Shown: one piece after another, positions 7,158 through 13,372 of the stretch | Layout of the letters: each line of letters opens with the position of its first letter | Position numbering within the stretch: position 1 is the first letter of the stretch | Source: Chitinophagaceae bacterium | GTDB taxonomy: Bacteria > Bacteroidota > Bacteroidia > Chitinophagales > Chitinophagaceae | DNA length: 35,538 nt | Direction of reading: 5' to 3' | Assembly (NCBI GenBank): GCA_022841365.1 | Contig: JALHRP010000040.1 | Location: 1 to 35,538, forward strand | Translations under genes and position numbers: made by a program | Notes under the pieces: generated by a model | Told to the model about the DNA's origin: nothing | Seen by the model: the letters and a program-made list of their open reading frames with translations, nothing else | Databases searched by the model: none

Positions 7158-7519
7158 GCTTTAAAATAACATACCCTCCGGCCGGCGGCGCACTGAATAA
7201 TATACTTGGTGGCGGATCTATTCCTGCACCAAATTATTTAAAGTTTGTAACACTGGCTGCTTTAAGCAATCAGATAACCATGCCGGCAGGATCGTTTATG
7301 CAGCGGATATCTGCAACTGATGCTGCTAACCCTTTAATACCGGTAACTGTTACCAGTCCGGATCTGGTAACAGAGTATTCATCATTAGATCTTAGTGCAG
7401 GAAGTGCCGTTGATCTGGTTGATATTTATTTTCCCGTTGCCACTGTTATACAATTTAATAACCTAAATGCAGGTACTGTTGTAAGTGTACAATATTACAG
7501 GCATCCTTCTTATTTATGA
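7154..7519 (+). CDS. 121-aa beta-rich protein, possible spike base or vertex protein
   Basis: 121 residues with no signal peptide, membrane segment or Cys. Strand-like stretches dominate (KFVTLAAL, NQITMPAGSFMQRISA, PVTVTSPDLVTEY, VDLVDIYFPVATVIQF, GTVVSVQYYRHP). The N-terminus is Gly/Pro-rich (PPAGGALNNILGGGSIPAP) and probably extended. Size and place immediately before three fibre-like proteins fit a small jelly-roll-like attachment protein to which spikes bind; this is inference. It overlaps the neighbours on both sides by 4 bp, so expression is coupled with the spike gene that follows. Confidence 0.55.
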   Translation: MSFKITYPPAGGALNNILGGGSIPAPNYLKFVTLAALSNQITMPAGSFMQRISATDAANPLIPVTVTSPDLVTEYSSLDLSAGSAVDLVDIYFPVATVIQFNNLNAGTVVSVQYYRHPSYL

Positions 7520-8994
7520 AACGTTTCTTATCATCATTCATTTTTATTGCTGCAGCTGCAGTTTCATTTGCACAAAGCAGCCGTGTGTATACCAAGCATG
7601 TACAGGTAACAGAAAAACTGCAGTTAAAGACAAGAGTGATAACCGATTTTACACTCAACTTTAATAACAGCGATTCTTTAAGCGATGCGAAAATACCTAC
7701 GGCAAAAGCGGTGGCAGATTATGTGAGAGCAAAAGCAGGAAGCGGTGGAGGAAGTGGAATAAACCTCTATAATAATAATGGCACATTAACAGCAAACAGA
7801 GTAGTTGATTTGGGTGGGTTTAGTTTAAGTTTTGGCACCGGATCAACAGTGTATGAGCACATGTTCAGCAATGGACGTAAATGGTTTGGAGCAGGAACAC
7901 CTGTAGATGAGGGGTTTGCACTAAAAGTTAATGGAACAGCAAGAATTGCAGGTCAGTTAACAGCTACAGGGACAGGTCTTATCGGCGGAATGTCACAATC
8001 AGATTTCATTTCTTTCATTTCCGGATCTCCACCAACATTTCAAGTAAATCATAATGGAGGAAATTATGGATTGGCAATCAGCAGAGCCGATAATGGTGCA
8101 AGCCCTGCTCATTTAACTTTTTTCAAAACAAGAGGCTCAGGAGTAGCCAGTACTTTAGGATCAATCAATAATTTTGATGCAATTGGATCCATTAATTTTT
8201 TTGGTGTGGCGGCAAACGGAATCACTCATTCTCTTGGTGCAACAATACAAGTGTTTGGGTACCCTACTGGTAACATCCCAATTTTTAACAACCTTGTTCC
8301 CCCAACTACATCTGTTCCGGCAAGCCTGCAATTTTCTACAATAGGCTTTGATGGAGTAAGAAGAAGAAGATTTGATTTATTGCCGGATGGTGAACTTGTT
8401 TTAACTAACACCGGTAGTTTAACCTGGAACAATGGGTATAAATTACAGGTAGATGGAAATGCAAGTGTACATGGAAGTTTGTTGATTAATCCTACTGTAG
8501 GAACACTCATATCTCCCAGTGCGGCTTTTGAAATAAACTCAACAACAAAAGGGTTTCTGTTCCCAAGACACACCTTTACGCAACGTTTGGCAATTGCATC
8601 TCCTGCAATTGGTTTAAGTGTATATCAAACTGATGCAACTGAAGGTGAATATGTTAATACAAGTACAGGTTTTAGAAGATTAAAATTTGCAGATGAAAAT
8701 AATTCCTTTGCAACAAGCACTGCAACCGATGCTGATTATACAACGCCGGCTGTAAGCACATTTACTATTTTACCGGAAATAACGGCAAGCAGAACAATTA
8801 CCCTGCCTGCAGCTACTGCAGCAGGAAATGAATTGATTATCTGGAATAAAAACACTTCTGTAAATACCTGGTCTTTTTTAGTTTCATTTCAAAACAGCGT
8901 TGCAGATGCTGCAAGTAATACTATTACAACATTGGTTAATCAAACTGTTTACAGACTTATCAGTGATGGTACTAAATGGGTAAAAACAAATTAA
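7516..8994 (+). CDS. Fibre/spike protein with Sec signal peptide
   Basis: 492 residues. A clear Sec-type signal peptide (MKRFLSSFIFIAAAAVSFAQ) is followed by a strand-rich start and the fibre-type trimerisation motif DAKIPTAKAVADYV (about 55-68), a Ser/Gly linker, and a long Gly/Asn/Thr-rich beta region. The C-terminal about 90 residues form a distinct domain (TITLPAATAAGNELIIW to the end KWVKTN) that resembles the 125-aa protein at 10315-10692. Such proteins bind receptors at virus surfaces. A cleavable export signal is unexpected for a virion protein assembled in the cytoplasm; the N-terminus may be a membrane anchor, or the protein may be exported. The stop overlaps the next start (TAATG). 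A host-type adhesin captured by the element is the main alternative. Confidence 0.7.
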   Translation: MKRFLSSFIFIAAAAVSFAQSSRVYTKHVQVTEKLQLKTRVITDFTLNFNNSDSLSDAKIPTAKAVADYVRAKAGSGGGSGINLYNNNGTLTANRVVDLGGFSLSFGTGSTVYEHMFSNGRKWFGAGTPVDEGFALKVNGTARIAGQLTATGTGLIGGMSQSDFISFISGSPPTFQVNHNGGNYGLAISRADNGASPAHLTFFKTRGSGVASTLGSINNFDAIGSINFFGVAANGITHSLGATIQVFGYPTGNIPIFNNLVPPTTSVPASLQFSTIGFDGVRRRRFDLLPDGELVLTNTGSLTWNNGYKLQVDGNASVHGSLLINPTVGTLISPSAAFEINSTTKGFLFPRHTFTQRLAIASPAIGLSVYQTDATEGEYVNTSTGFRRLKFADENNSFATSTATDADYTTPAVSTFTILPEITASRTITLPAATAAGNELIIWNKNTSVNTWSFLVSFQNSVADAASNTITTLVNQTVYRLISDGTKWVKTN

Positions 8995-10310
8995 TGAAGA
9001 ACCTGCTTATCATTTTATTTGCTGTTGTGGTATCCCAGGGGTTTGCTCAAACAAAAGGAGAGCTTCAAACCTTTTATAACTCTTTTTCACTTCCTGATTC
9101 TGTGTATCAAAAAGCTGGAACAGATAGCGTTTTTGAACGAAAAAACGGAGTTGTTATTTTTAGGTTTCTTGTAGCTTCCGGAGGAATTACCCAGTCAACA
9201 TTAAACGATTCTACCGATGCAGTTAGGATAACAATTAATACTAAGCTTGCAACAAACGGCAACGGATCTTCTTTAACCGGACTTACCAAAACGCAGGTTG
9301 GTTTAAGTAATGTTGATAATACAAGTGATGCCGATAAGCCAGTATCAACAGCAACACAAACAGCATTAAACGGTAAGCTTGCAACAAACGGCAACGGATC
9401 TTCTTTAACGGGACTTACCAAAACGCAGGTTGGTTTAGGTAATGTTGATAATACAAGCGATGCAGATAAGCCGGTATCAACAGCAACTCAAACAGCATTA
9501 AACGGTAAGCTTGCAACCAACGGCAACGGATCTTCATTAACCGGGCTAACCAAAACGCAGGTAGGTTTAGGTAATGTTGATAATACAAGTGATGCCGATA
9601 AGCCGGTATCAACAGCAACTCAAACAGCATTAAACGGTAAGCTTGCAACCAATGGCAACGGATCTTCATTAACCGGGCTAACCAAAACGCAGGTAGGTTT
9701 AGGTAATGTTGATAATACAAGTGATGCCGATAAGCCTGTATCAACAGCAACGCAAACTGCATTAAATAATAAGCAGGCAACACTTGTAAGCGGCACCAGT
9801 ATTAAAACAATAAACGGATCTCCTTTGCTTGGCAGCGGCGATCTGGTTGTGGGTGGAGCTCCAACATTCTTAAATCTTGCATCTGCATTCAGTTCTACAT
9901 CTGTAACACCTGCAACCGTTACCGGGTGGAGCTTTGCGGTTACAACCGGCAAAACTTACCGAATAGAAGTTATTGCGGATTACCAAACTGCAGCCACAAC
10001 AACCGGAGGCATATTAGGTATTAGCCTCACAACAGCTGCAGGCTCTGTTAGAGGTTATGCAATGGGCACTGTTGTTAATACTGCAGCAGCCAGTGAGCTA
10101 ACAATTCCTATAAGAACAACAAGCGGTGCAGGATCAAGCTTAACAACAACAGGAGTTACAGCAATCAACTCACCGCACAGCATTTACATGTTGATTACAT
10201 TCACCTGCACAACATCAGGAACATTTAATATACAGTGGGCAACTGAAGTTGCAGCAAGCGCAGCACAATTAAATGCAAACAGTACACTACTTTATCAGGC
10301 TTTAAATTAA
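8994..10310 (+). CDS. Repeat-containing fibre protein with Sec signal peptide
   Basis: 438 residues from the ATG at 8994 (MKNLLIILFAVVVSQGFAQ), chosen over the in-frame ATG at 8976 because it forms a TAATG junction with the upstream stop and begins a normal signal peptide. Residues 84-259 are four consecutive 44-residue repeats, each containing a KTQVGL(G/S)NVDNTSDADKP core. This motif is widespread in phage tail and side fibres, where it builds a repetitive trimeric stalk. The C-terminal about 150 residues (from about NLASAFSSTSVTPATVTGW) form a separate beta-rich head likely to contact the receptor. As in the genes before and after, the export signal is odd for a tailed-phage fibre. Stalk length could vary by recombination between repeats. 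Confidence 0.8.
   Translation: MKNLLIILFAVVVSQGFAQTKGELQTFYNSFSLPDSVYQKAGTDSVFERKNGVVIFRFLVASGGITQSTLNDSTDAVRITINTKLATNGNGSSLTGLTKTQVGLSNVDNTSDADKPVSTATQTALNGKLATNGNGSSLTGLTKTQVGLGNVDNTSDADKPVSTATQTALNGKLATNGNGSSLTGLTKTQVGLGNVDNTSDADKPVSTATQTALNGKLATNGNGSSLTGLTKTQVGLGNVDNTSDADKPVSTATQTALNNKQATLVSGTSIKTINGSPLLGSGDLVVGGAPTFLNLASAFSSTSVTPATVTGWSFAVTTGKTYRIEVIADYQTAATTTGGILGISLTTAAGSVRGYAMGTVVNTAAASELTIPIRTTSGAGSSLTTTGVTAINSPHSIYMLITFTCTTSGTFNIQWATEVAASAAQLNANSTLLYQALN
9243..9770 (+). repeat. Four tandem 132-bp repeats in the fibre gene
   Basis: Copies start at 9243, 9375, 9507 and 9639, each exactly 132 bp (44 codons), beginning AAGCTTGCAAC. Copies 3 and 4 are nearly identical, while copy 1 differs most (GLSNVDN instead of GLGNVDN), pointing to recent duplication at the 3' side. 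The array ends where the coded sequence changes from ALNGKLAT to ALNNKQAT. Confidence 0.9.
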
Positions 10311-10314
10311 TTAT

Positions 10315-10692
10315 ATGAAACAGTTTTTTCTTTTTGTCGGGTTATTTATAAGCATCCATTGTTTTTCACAACAACGCATGGAGGGAGTACAGACTATTAC
10401 AACAGGCACTGCAACAACTATTGCAAATGATGTTGTATGTGTATTTGTAAACCCGGCAGCGTTAATGGCAACGCAAACCATTACAATGCCTGCTGCACCG
10501 GCAGACAGGCAGGAAATTACTGTTTGGTTTGGTGGTACACTCACCAGCGGCACTGTAGTAACAGCTCTTAGCATTGCTGCCAATACCGGGCAATCACTGT
10601 TACAAATTTCTGCACCAACAACGGCGGTTGCCGGTGATTGTGTTATTTATGTGTGCTACAGATCTTCAAACACCTGGTACCGGAAAAAATAA
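10315..10692 (+). CDS. Small secreted spike-tip-like protein
   Basis: 125 residues with a signal peptide (MKQFFLFVGLFISIHCFSQ), predicted to be cut before a Gln-rich start. The mature part is beta-rich. TITMPAAPADRQEITVWFGG and the end (CVIYVCYRSSNTWYRKK) align in order and spacing with the C-terminal domain of the 492-aa fibre (TITLPAATAAGNELIIW to YRLISDGTKWVKTN). It is therefore a stand-alone version of that tip domain, perhaps an alternative or accessory receptor-binding tip. Four Cys in total, two close together near the end, could form a disulfide if exported. It starts 4 bp after the previous stop. Confidence 0.65.
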   Translation: MKQFFLFVGLFISIHCFSQQRMEGVQTITTGTATTIANDVVCVFVNPAALMATQTITMPAAPADRQEITVWFGGTLTSGTVVTALSIAANTGQSLLQISAPTTAVAGDCVIYVCYRSSNTWYRKK

Positions 10693-10715
10693 TTATTAAC
10701 CTTAAATTTTTAAAA

Positions 10716-11228
10716 ATGACATACCAGGAAATCGTTGATATTGTTACTGCTAATGGATTGATGAAAAAGGCAACAGTTACTTTGACTGATGCGCAGATAA
10801 AGAGCTTGTTTAATGAGGGTCAATTTGTTTTAGTTGCGGGTGAATCAGGCAAAATGAAAATTCCTGTGTATTCAATTTTACGATTCAATAACTTAGGCAA
10901 CTATACTAATATTGACCCTAGTGCAATTTTGTATATTGCTCAATTTGGGTTAGGAGGTGGATTATTTCCATTGGGTGAAGGTATACGACAATCATCTAGT
11001 GGAAGCTTGTCTTATTTTTTAGCTGGCTCAGATTCACGAATTGCTATTATGTCACAAGGTAAAAATATTTTTAATAATCAAATACAAGCTACTTTAGGTG
11101 AAACTTTAGATTCTGATGGAACAGATATTAAACTGTACGGTTCAAATGGAATTTTAGGTGATTTGACAGGAGGTAACGCTGCAAACACACTAACAGTAAC
11201 TATTTTTTACACAGTGGTAGATTTGTAA
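10716..11228 (+). CDS. 170-aa virion-operon protein, function unknown
   Basis: 170 residues from ATG 10716, chosen over an in-frame start at 10638 that would overlap the previous gene; the leader AATTTTTAAAA before it is typically A/T-rich. The N-terminal 40 residues are helical (MTYQEIVDIVTANGLMKK). The rest is Gly/Ser/Asn-rich with many strands (QFVLVAGESGKMKIPVYSIL, AANTLTVTIFYTVVDL). No signal peptide, no membrane helix and no Cys, unlike the three fibre genes before it. Position after the spikes suggests a chaperone-like or accessory surface protein. By eye its codons look more A/T-rich than neighbouring genes, which could mean a separate origin. No family recognised. Confidence 0.6.
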   Translation: MTYQEIVDIVTANGLMKKATVTLTDAQIKSLFNEGQFVLVAGESGKMKIPVYSILRFNNLGNYTNIDPSAILYIAQFGLGGGLFPLGEGIRQSSSGSLSYFLAGSDSRIAIMSQGKNIFNNQIQATLGETLDSDGTDIKLYGSNGILGDLTGGNAANTLTVTIFYTVVDL

Positions 11229-11240
11229 AATAAGTTTTAT

Positions 11241-11831
11241 ATGAAAGACCTATACCTAGATGCTGAATGGTTTATTGGCGGAGAGGTATTTTTATTAGGT
11301 TGGGCAAACAGCAACCGGGAGTATGGGCAACTGTATGATGAAGGTTTAACATTGGAAGCATTTGAAGAACTGCTTAACAGAACTACCGGCATCATTTATT
11401 TTTACGGGCCCGATATCGGGATCCTGGAAAAACATTTTGAAATTAATATCCGGGAAAGATATCATTGTGTAAACTTGCTGAAAGTGTTTAAAGATTATGT
11501 ACCAGGTTGCAAGAATTACAAGCTCGCCACCCTGGAGAAAATGTTTCACATTCCCCGGAACCGCAATGAATATAAAGCCAACATCTTTTCTATTTTCAAA
11601 GATTGGCGCCGGCCACAAGTAAAAAGCCTGGTATTGCAGTACAACATGGAAGATGTGATTAATCTGTACAAGCTGAAAGAAATGGTTTTTATCCTCAAAG
11701 AGATCAGCACAAAATATTTACTGCAGGCCCGGTTGAACGGCATTGATCAGCAGCCACCGGTACAGAAAGATATTTTTCATAAGCACAGCAGCTTTGTGCT
11801 GGAAGTGATGAAGAAAGTGATGTGTAAATAA
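11241..11831 (+). CDS. RNase H-like DEDDy 3'-5' exonuclease-type protein
   Basis: 196 residues. The three exonuclease motifs of the DEDDy group are visible. Motif I is LDAEW at residues 6-10 (Asp7, Glu9). Motif II is FYGPDIGILEKHF (Asp at about 57). Motif III is YNMEDVINLYKL with the Tyr-x3-Asp pattern at about residues 135-139. Between II and III comes KLATLEKMFHIPR, as in YprB/RNase_H_2-type domains. The family removes nucleotides from 3' ends of DNA or RNA using two metal ions. It is the last gene of the late operon, 12 bp after the previous stop, and a hairpin follows. Roles in genome end processing, replication proofreading or host nucleic-acid breakdown are all possible. Confidence 0.7.
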   Translation: MKDLYLDAEWFIGGEVFLLGWANSNREYGQLYDEGLTLEAFEELLNRTTGIIYFYGPDIGILEKHFEINIRERYHCVNLLKVFKDYVPGCKNYKLATLEKMFHIPRNRNEYKANIFSIFKDWRRPQVKSLVLQYNMEDVINLYKLKEMVFILKEISTKYLLQARLNGIDQQPPVQKDIFHKHSSFVLEVMKKVMCK

Positions 11832-11839
11832 ATATGTAG

Positions 11840-11863
11840 CTCTAGCCTGTTAGCAGGCTAGAG
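11840..11863 (+). terminator. Perfect 10-bp hairpin ending the late operon
   Basis: Arms CTCTAGCCTG (11840-11849) and its exact complement (11854-11863) enclose a TTAG loop, 8 bp after the exonuclease stop. No long T run follows, so it may be a weak terminator or a transcript-stabilising hairpin. Another imperfect stem (GGTTGCG / CGCAATCC followed by TTTT) lies about 40 bp further on. Confidence 0.55.
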
Positions 11864-11958
11864 TCAAATATTAATACCAGCTGCTGTATTTCATAGCATC
11901 CCGGTTGCGTCGCAATCCTTTTATCGTTTTGTTAATAAGAAAACAGTAGTTAAAAAGC

Positions 11959-12060
11959 AATGTATAGTTACACAACTATTCAACAATTTGAATTAGTGTG
12001 TTGATAATCAATTATAGATGTAATGTACAGTTACATGACTTTTACAATTGTATGAATTAG
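11959..12060. promoter_or_regulatory. Twin palindromic operator-like sites in direct repeats
   Basis: Two TGTA-N4-TACA palindromes sit at 11961-11972 and 12024-12035, exactly 63 bp apart (about six helical turns). Each opens a 38-39 bp imperfect direct repeat (11959-11996 and 12022-12060) that ends in TGAATTAG. The pair lies between the late operon and the small gene at 12087, where a repressor or activator dimer could act. No regulator gene is visible in the window. Confidence 0.45.
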
Positions 12061-12086
12061 ATCATGATCGCTTATACATTTGTGCT

Positions 12087-12353
12087 GTGAAATTTATCAT
12101 TGAAATAGTACACGATCGGAAACGGTATCAGCTGCAGGTAAAACAAATTTCCGTAACTGCATCGCATGAACAATATGAAGTAAACTACAATGGAAAAATT
12201 GTTACACTTCAAAACAATTGGCCGGTATTTAAGCGGCATCATTTAAAACACCGGCGGCCAACCTGGACAATTGTTTCCGGTGAAATAAAATACAGATCCA
12301 TCCGGGAGCAGGTTATAAAAGCATTAGAAGACAAACTTATTGCACTGCAATAA
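12087..12353 (+). CDS. Small conserved-looking hypothetical protein of mobile elements
   Basis: 88 residues from GTG 12087 (MKFIIEIVHDRKRYQLQVKQ). A TTG at 12048 in the same frame would add 13 residues but lies in the operator repeat. The pattern is beta strands, then a basic segment (FKRHHLKHRRPTW) and a C-terminal helix (SIREQVIKALEDKLIAL). From memory, similar short proteins with the LKHRRP motif accompany integrative elements in Bacteroidota; function is unknown to me. The basic patch suggests nucleic-acid contact. The tandem repeats at 12354 begin at its stop codon, so it may be linked to their function. The start choice is uncertain. Confidence 0.55.
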   Translation: MKFIIEIVHDRKRYQLQVKQISVTASHEQYEVNYNGKIVTLQNNWPVFKRHHLKHRRPTWTIVSGEIKYRSIREQVIKALEDKLIALQ

Positions 12354-12431
12354 AATTGCACGATACGCCAACATAATTGCACGATACGCCAACATAATTG
12401 CACGGTACGGCAATAAAATTGTACGGTATGC
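12354..12431. repeat. Iteron-like tandem repeats, 21-bp period, about 3.7 copies
   Basis: Units begin at 12354, 12375, 12396 and 12417. The first two are identical and start AATTGCACGATACGCC; the third and partial fourth have drifted (CACGGTACGG, TACGGTATG). A 21-bp period equals two helical turns, as in iterons bound by replication initiators, and also as in some recombinase arm sites. They start immediately after the stop of the 12087 gene, in the long non-coding stretch before the integrase. Confidence 0.75.
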
Positions 12432-12526
12432 ATTACTGTTACACCGCCATGCTGCAGTAAAATGTACACCCGGTGAGATCCGGATAAGCCAACGCACAAA
12501 AGTAACCGTGCAAGAGGTTTTCTAAA

Positions 12527-12641
12527 CATTTCGCTTTTTAAGGTTGCTGCATTCGTCATTGCGTTCCGTTCTCAACATATCGCTTCGCTTGTGATGTCTG
12601 TTCTCTCCACTTATCCCATCATGCAGCAACCCTGCGAAATG
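12527..12641. repeat. Long imperfect inverted repeat
   Basis: Left arm: CATTTCGC (12527-12534) plus GGTTGCTGCAT (12542-12552). Right arm: ATGCAGCAACC (12621-12631) plus GCGAAATG (12634-12641). The blocks are exact complements, with a 7-nt against 2-nt internal bulge and a 68-nt loop. It could fold as a structured RNA or a single-stranded DNA hairpin. Confidence 0.65.
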
Positions 12642-12812
12642 AAACCACATGCCCGGTTGCTTTTTTGCCAGCACATTTATCCGTTCTCACACGGGAGCTG
12701 CAGCCTGGCTACATCCATTCCTTAACAAACATCTTCTTTTCAAAGAACAACGAACCTTCTTTCCAAAACAAAATGACAGCAAAGTTCGGCTGCTAACACA
12801 GGCCAACGCTCA

Positions 12813-12889
12813 CAGCATCCAAAAGACTACGGCATAAACACAGATCCACGCACAGCCCCTTCATTTATTCCGTTTCCTTTTGGATGCTG
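12813..12889. repeat. Perfect 13-bp inverted repeat
   Basis: CAGCATCCAAAAG at 12813-12825 is the exact complement of CTTTTGGATGCTG at 12877-12889, with a 51-nt spacer. The pairing can extend outwards through GCTC/GAGC after a 2-nt bulge. It lies upstream of the small gene at 12955 and may belong to its leader. Confidence 0.65.
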
Positions 12890-12954
12890 AGCCACGCAGC
12901 CGGGAGTGGCCTTACATTTCTTTTGGTGGGTTTGAACAAAAAAATGTTCAAACT

Positions 12955-13365
12955 ATGCTTCAGCTTGTAACCCACCGCCACGGATCACCACAACCCGACC
13001 ATTCGTTTTTCATTCTCAATAAGGGAACAAACAGTGGTAAACCACTTACAGCGCCATGCGCCAATTGCTTTACTGCTATCTGCAGTAATGAGAATGAAAA
13101 GGAAATGTATTACTGGTTGTGTTGGGGCCTGTGGCAAGCTAAAGCGTTTGAACATTTTTTAACCGGCTCCGTAATTTTATTTATCCGTAAAGATGAATTG
13201 ATGCATGAGATCCGTAAACAAGCTGCACACATTAACCAGGAGTGCTACAATGCAACCATTGCAAAAGTTCAGCTGATGGCCAAACAGGAAGAAACGATTA
13301 AACAACAACTGCAGCTGCTGCACCAGCTTAAGCGTGCTATGATCAGGCAGCACCTGCAGAAATAA
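12955..13365 (+). CDS. Small hypothetical protein, possibly DUF6943-like
   Basis: 136 residues from the ATG at 12955; the frame is open to a TTG at 12880, but that start lies in an inverted repeat. The N-terminal half has FFILNKGTNSGKPL followed by PCANCF and another Cys, a layout I associate from memory with DUF6943-type proteins of Bacteroidota mobile elements; this name is uncertain. The middle is aromatic (MYYWLCWGLWQAKAFEHFL) and the C-terminal 45 residues form a Gln/Lys-rich helix or coiled coil (QEETIKQQLQLLHQLKRAM). Three Cys in the CxxC region could bind a metal. It converges on the integrase with a 7-bp gap. Function unknown; an element maintenance role is a guess. Confidence 0.6.
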   Translation: MLQLVTHRHGSPQPDHSFFILNKGTNSGKPLTAPCANCFTAICSNENEKEMYYWLCWGLWQAKAFEHFLTGSVILFIRKDELMHEIRKQAAHINQECYNATIAKVQLMAKQEETIKQQLQLLHQLKRAMIRQHLQK

Positions 13366-13372
13366 TCGTTTC

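Larger units (their letters stand above)
12432..12954. other. Non-coding stretch with inverted repeats, candidate origin/control region
   Basis: I see no convincing gene in these about 520 bases. They contain two long inverted repeats (12527-12641 and 12813-12889) and, just before them, the iteron-like array. Short open frames exist (for example 12649-12837), but they lack family features and overlap the hairpins. The stretch lies between two small accessory genes of the element and may be its replication or transfer origin. Confidence 0.4.

Noticed and set aside
9415-9952. Long antisense frames opposite the fibre repeats
   Set aside because: They are repeats of the antisense of the 132-bp units; repetition keeps them open, and the sense strand is clearly coding.
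10638-10715. N-terminal extension of the 170-aa protein
   Set aside because: It would overlap the preceding gene by 55 bp, and the ATG at 10716 has a normal A/T-rich leader.
1-11831. Tailed-phage prophage or contractile injection system
   Set aside because: No terminase, portal, tape measure, tube, sheath or baseplate protein is visible. Fibre repeats and lysozymes alone do not establish a tail. The judgement is limited by the left window edge.
12354-12431. CRISPR array
   Set aside because: The 21-bp units are directly contiguous without spacers and there are no cas genes.
12340-12525. A 61-codon frame made of heptapeptide repeats (IARYANI type)
   Set aside because: The 21-bp repeats keep any frame open, so the peptide is a by-product. 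It starts inside the 12087 gene and has no family features.
12649-12837. A 62-codon plus-strand frame
   Set aside because: Composition is not protein-like, it begins in a structured non-coding block and ends inside an inverted repeat, with no leader or coupling to a neighbour.
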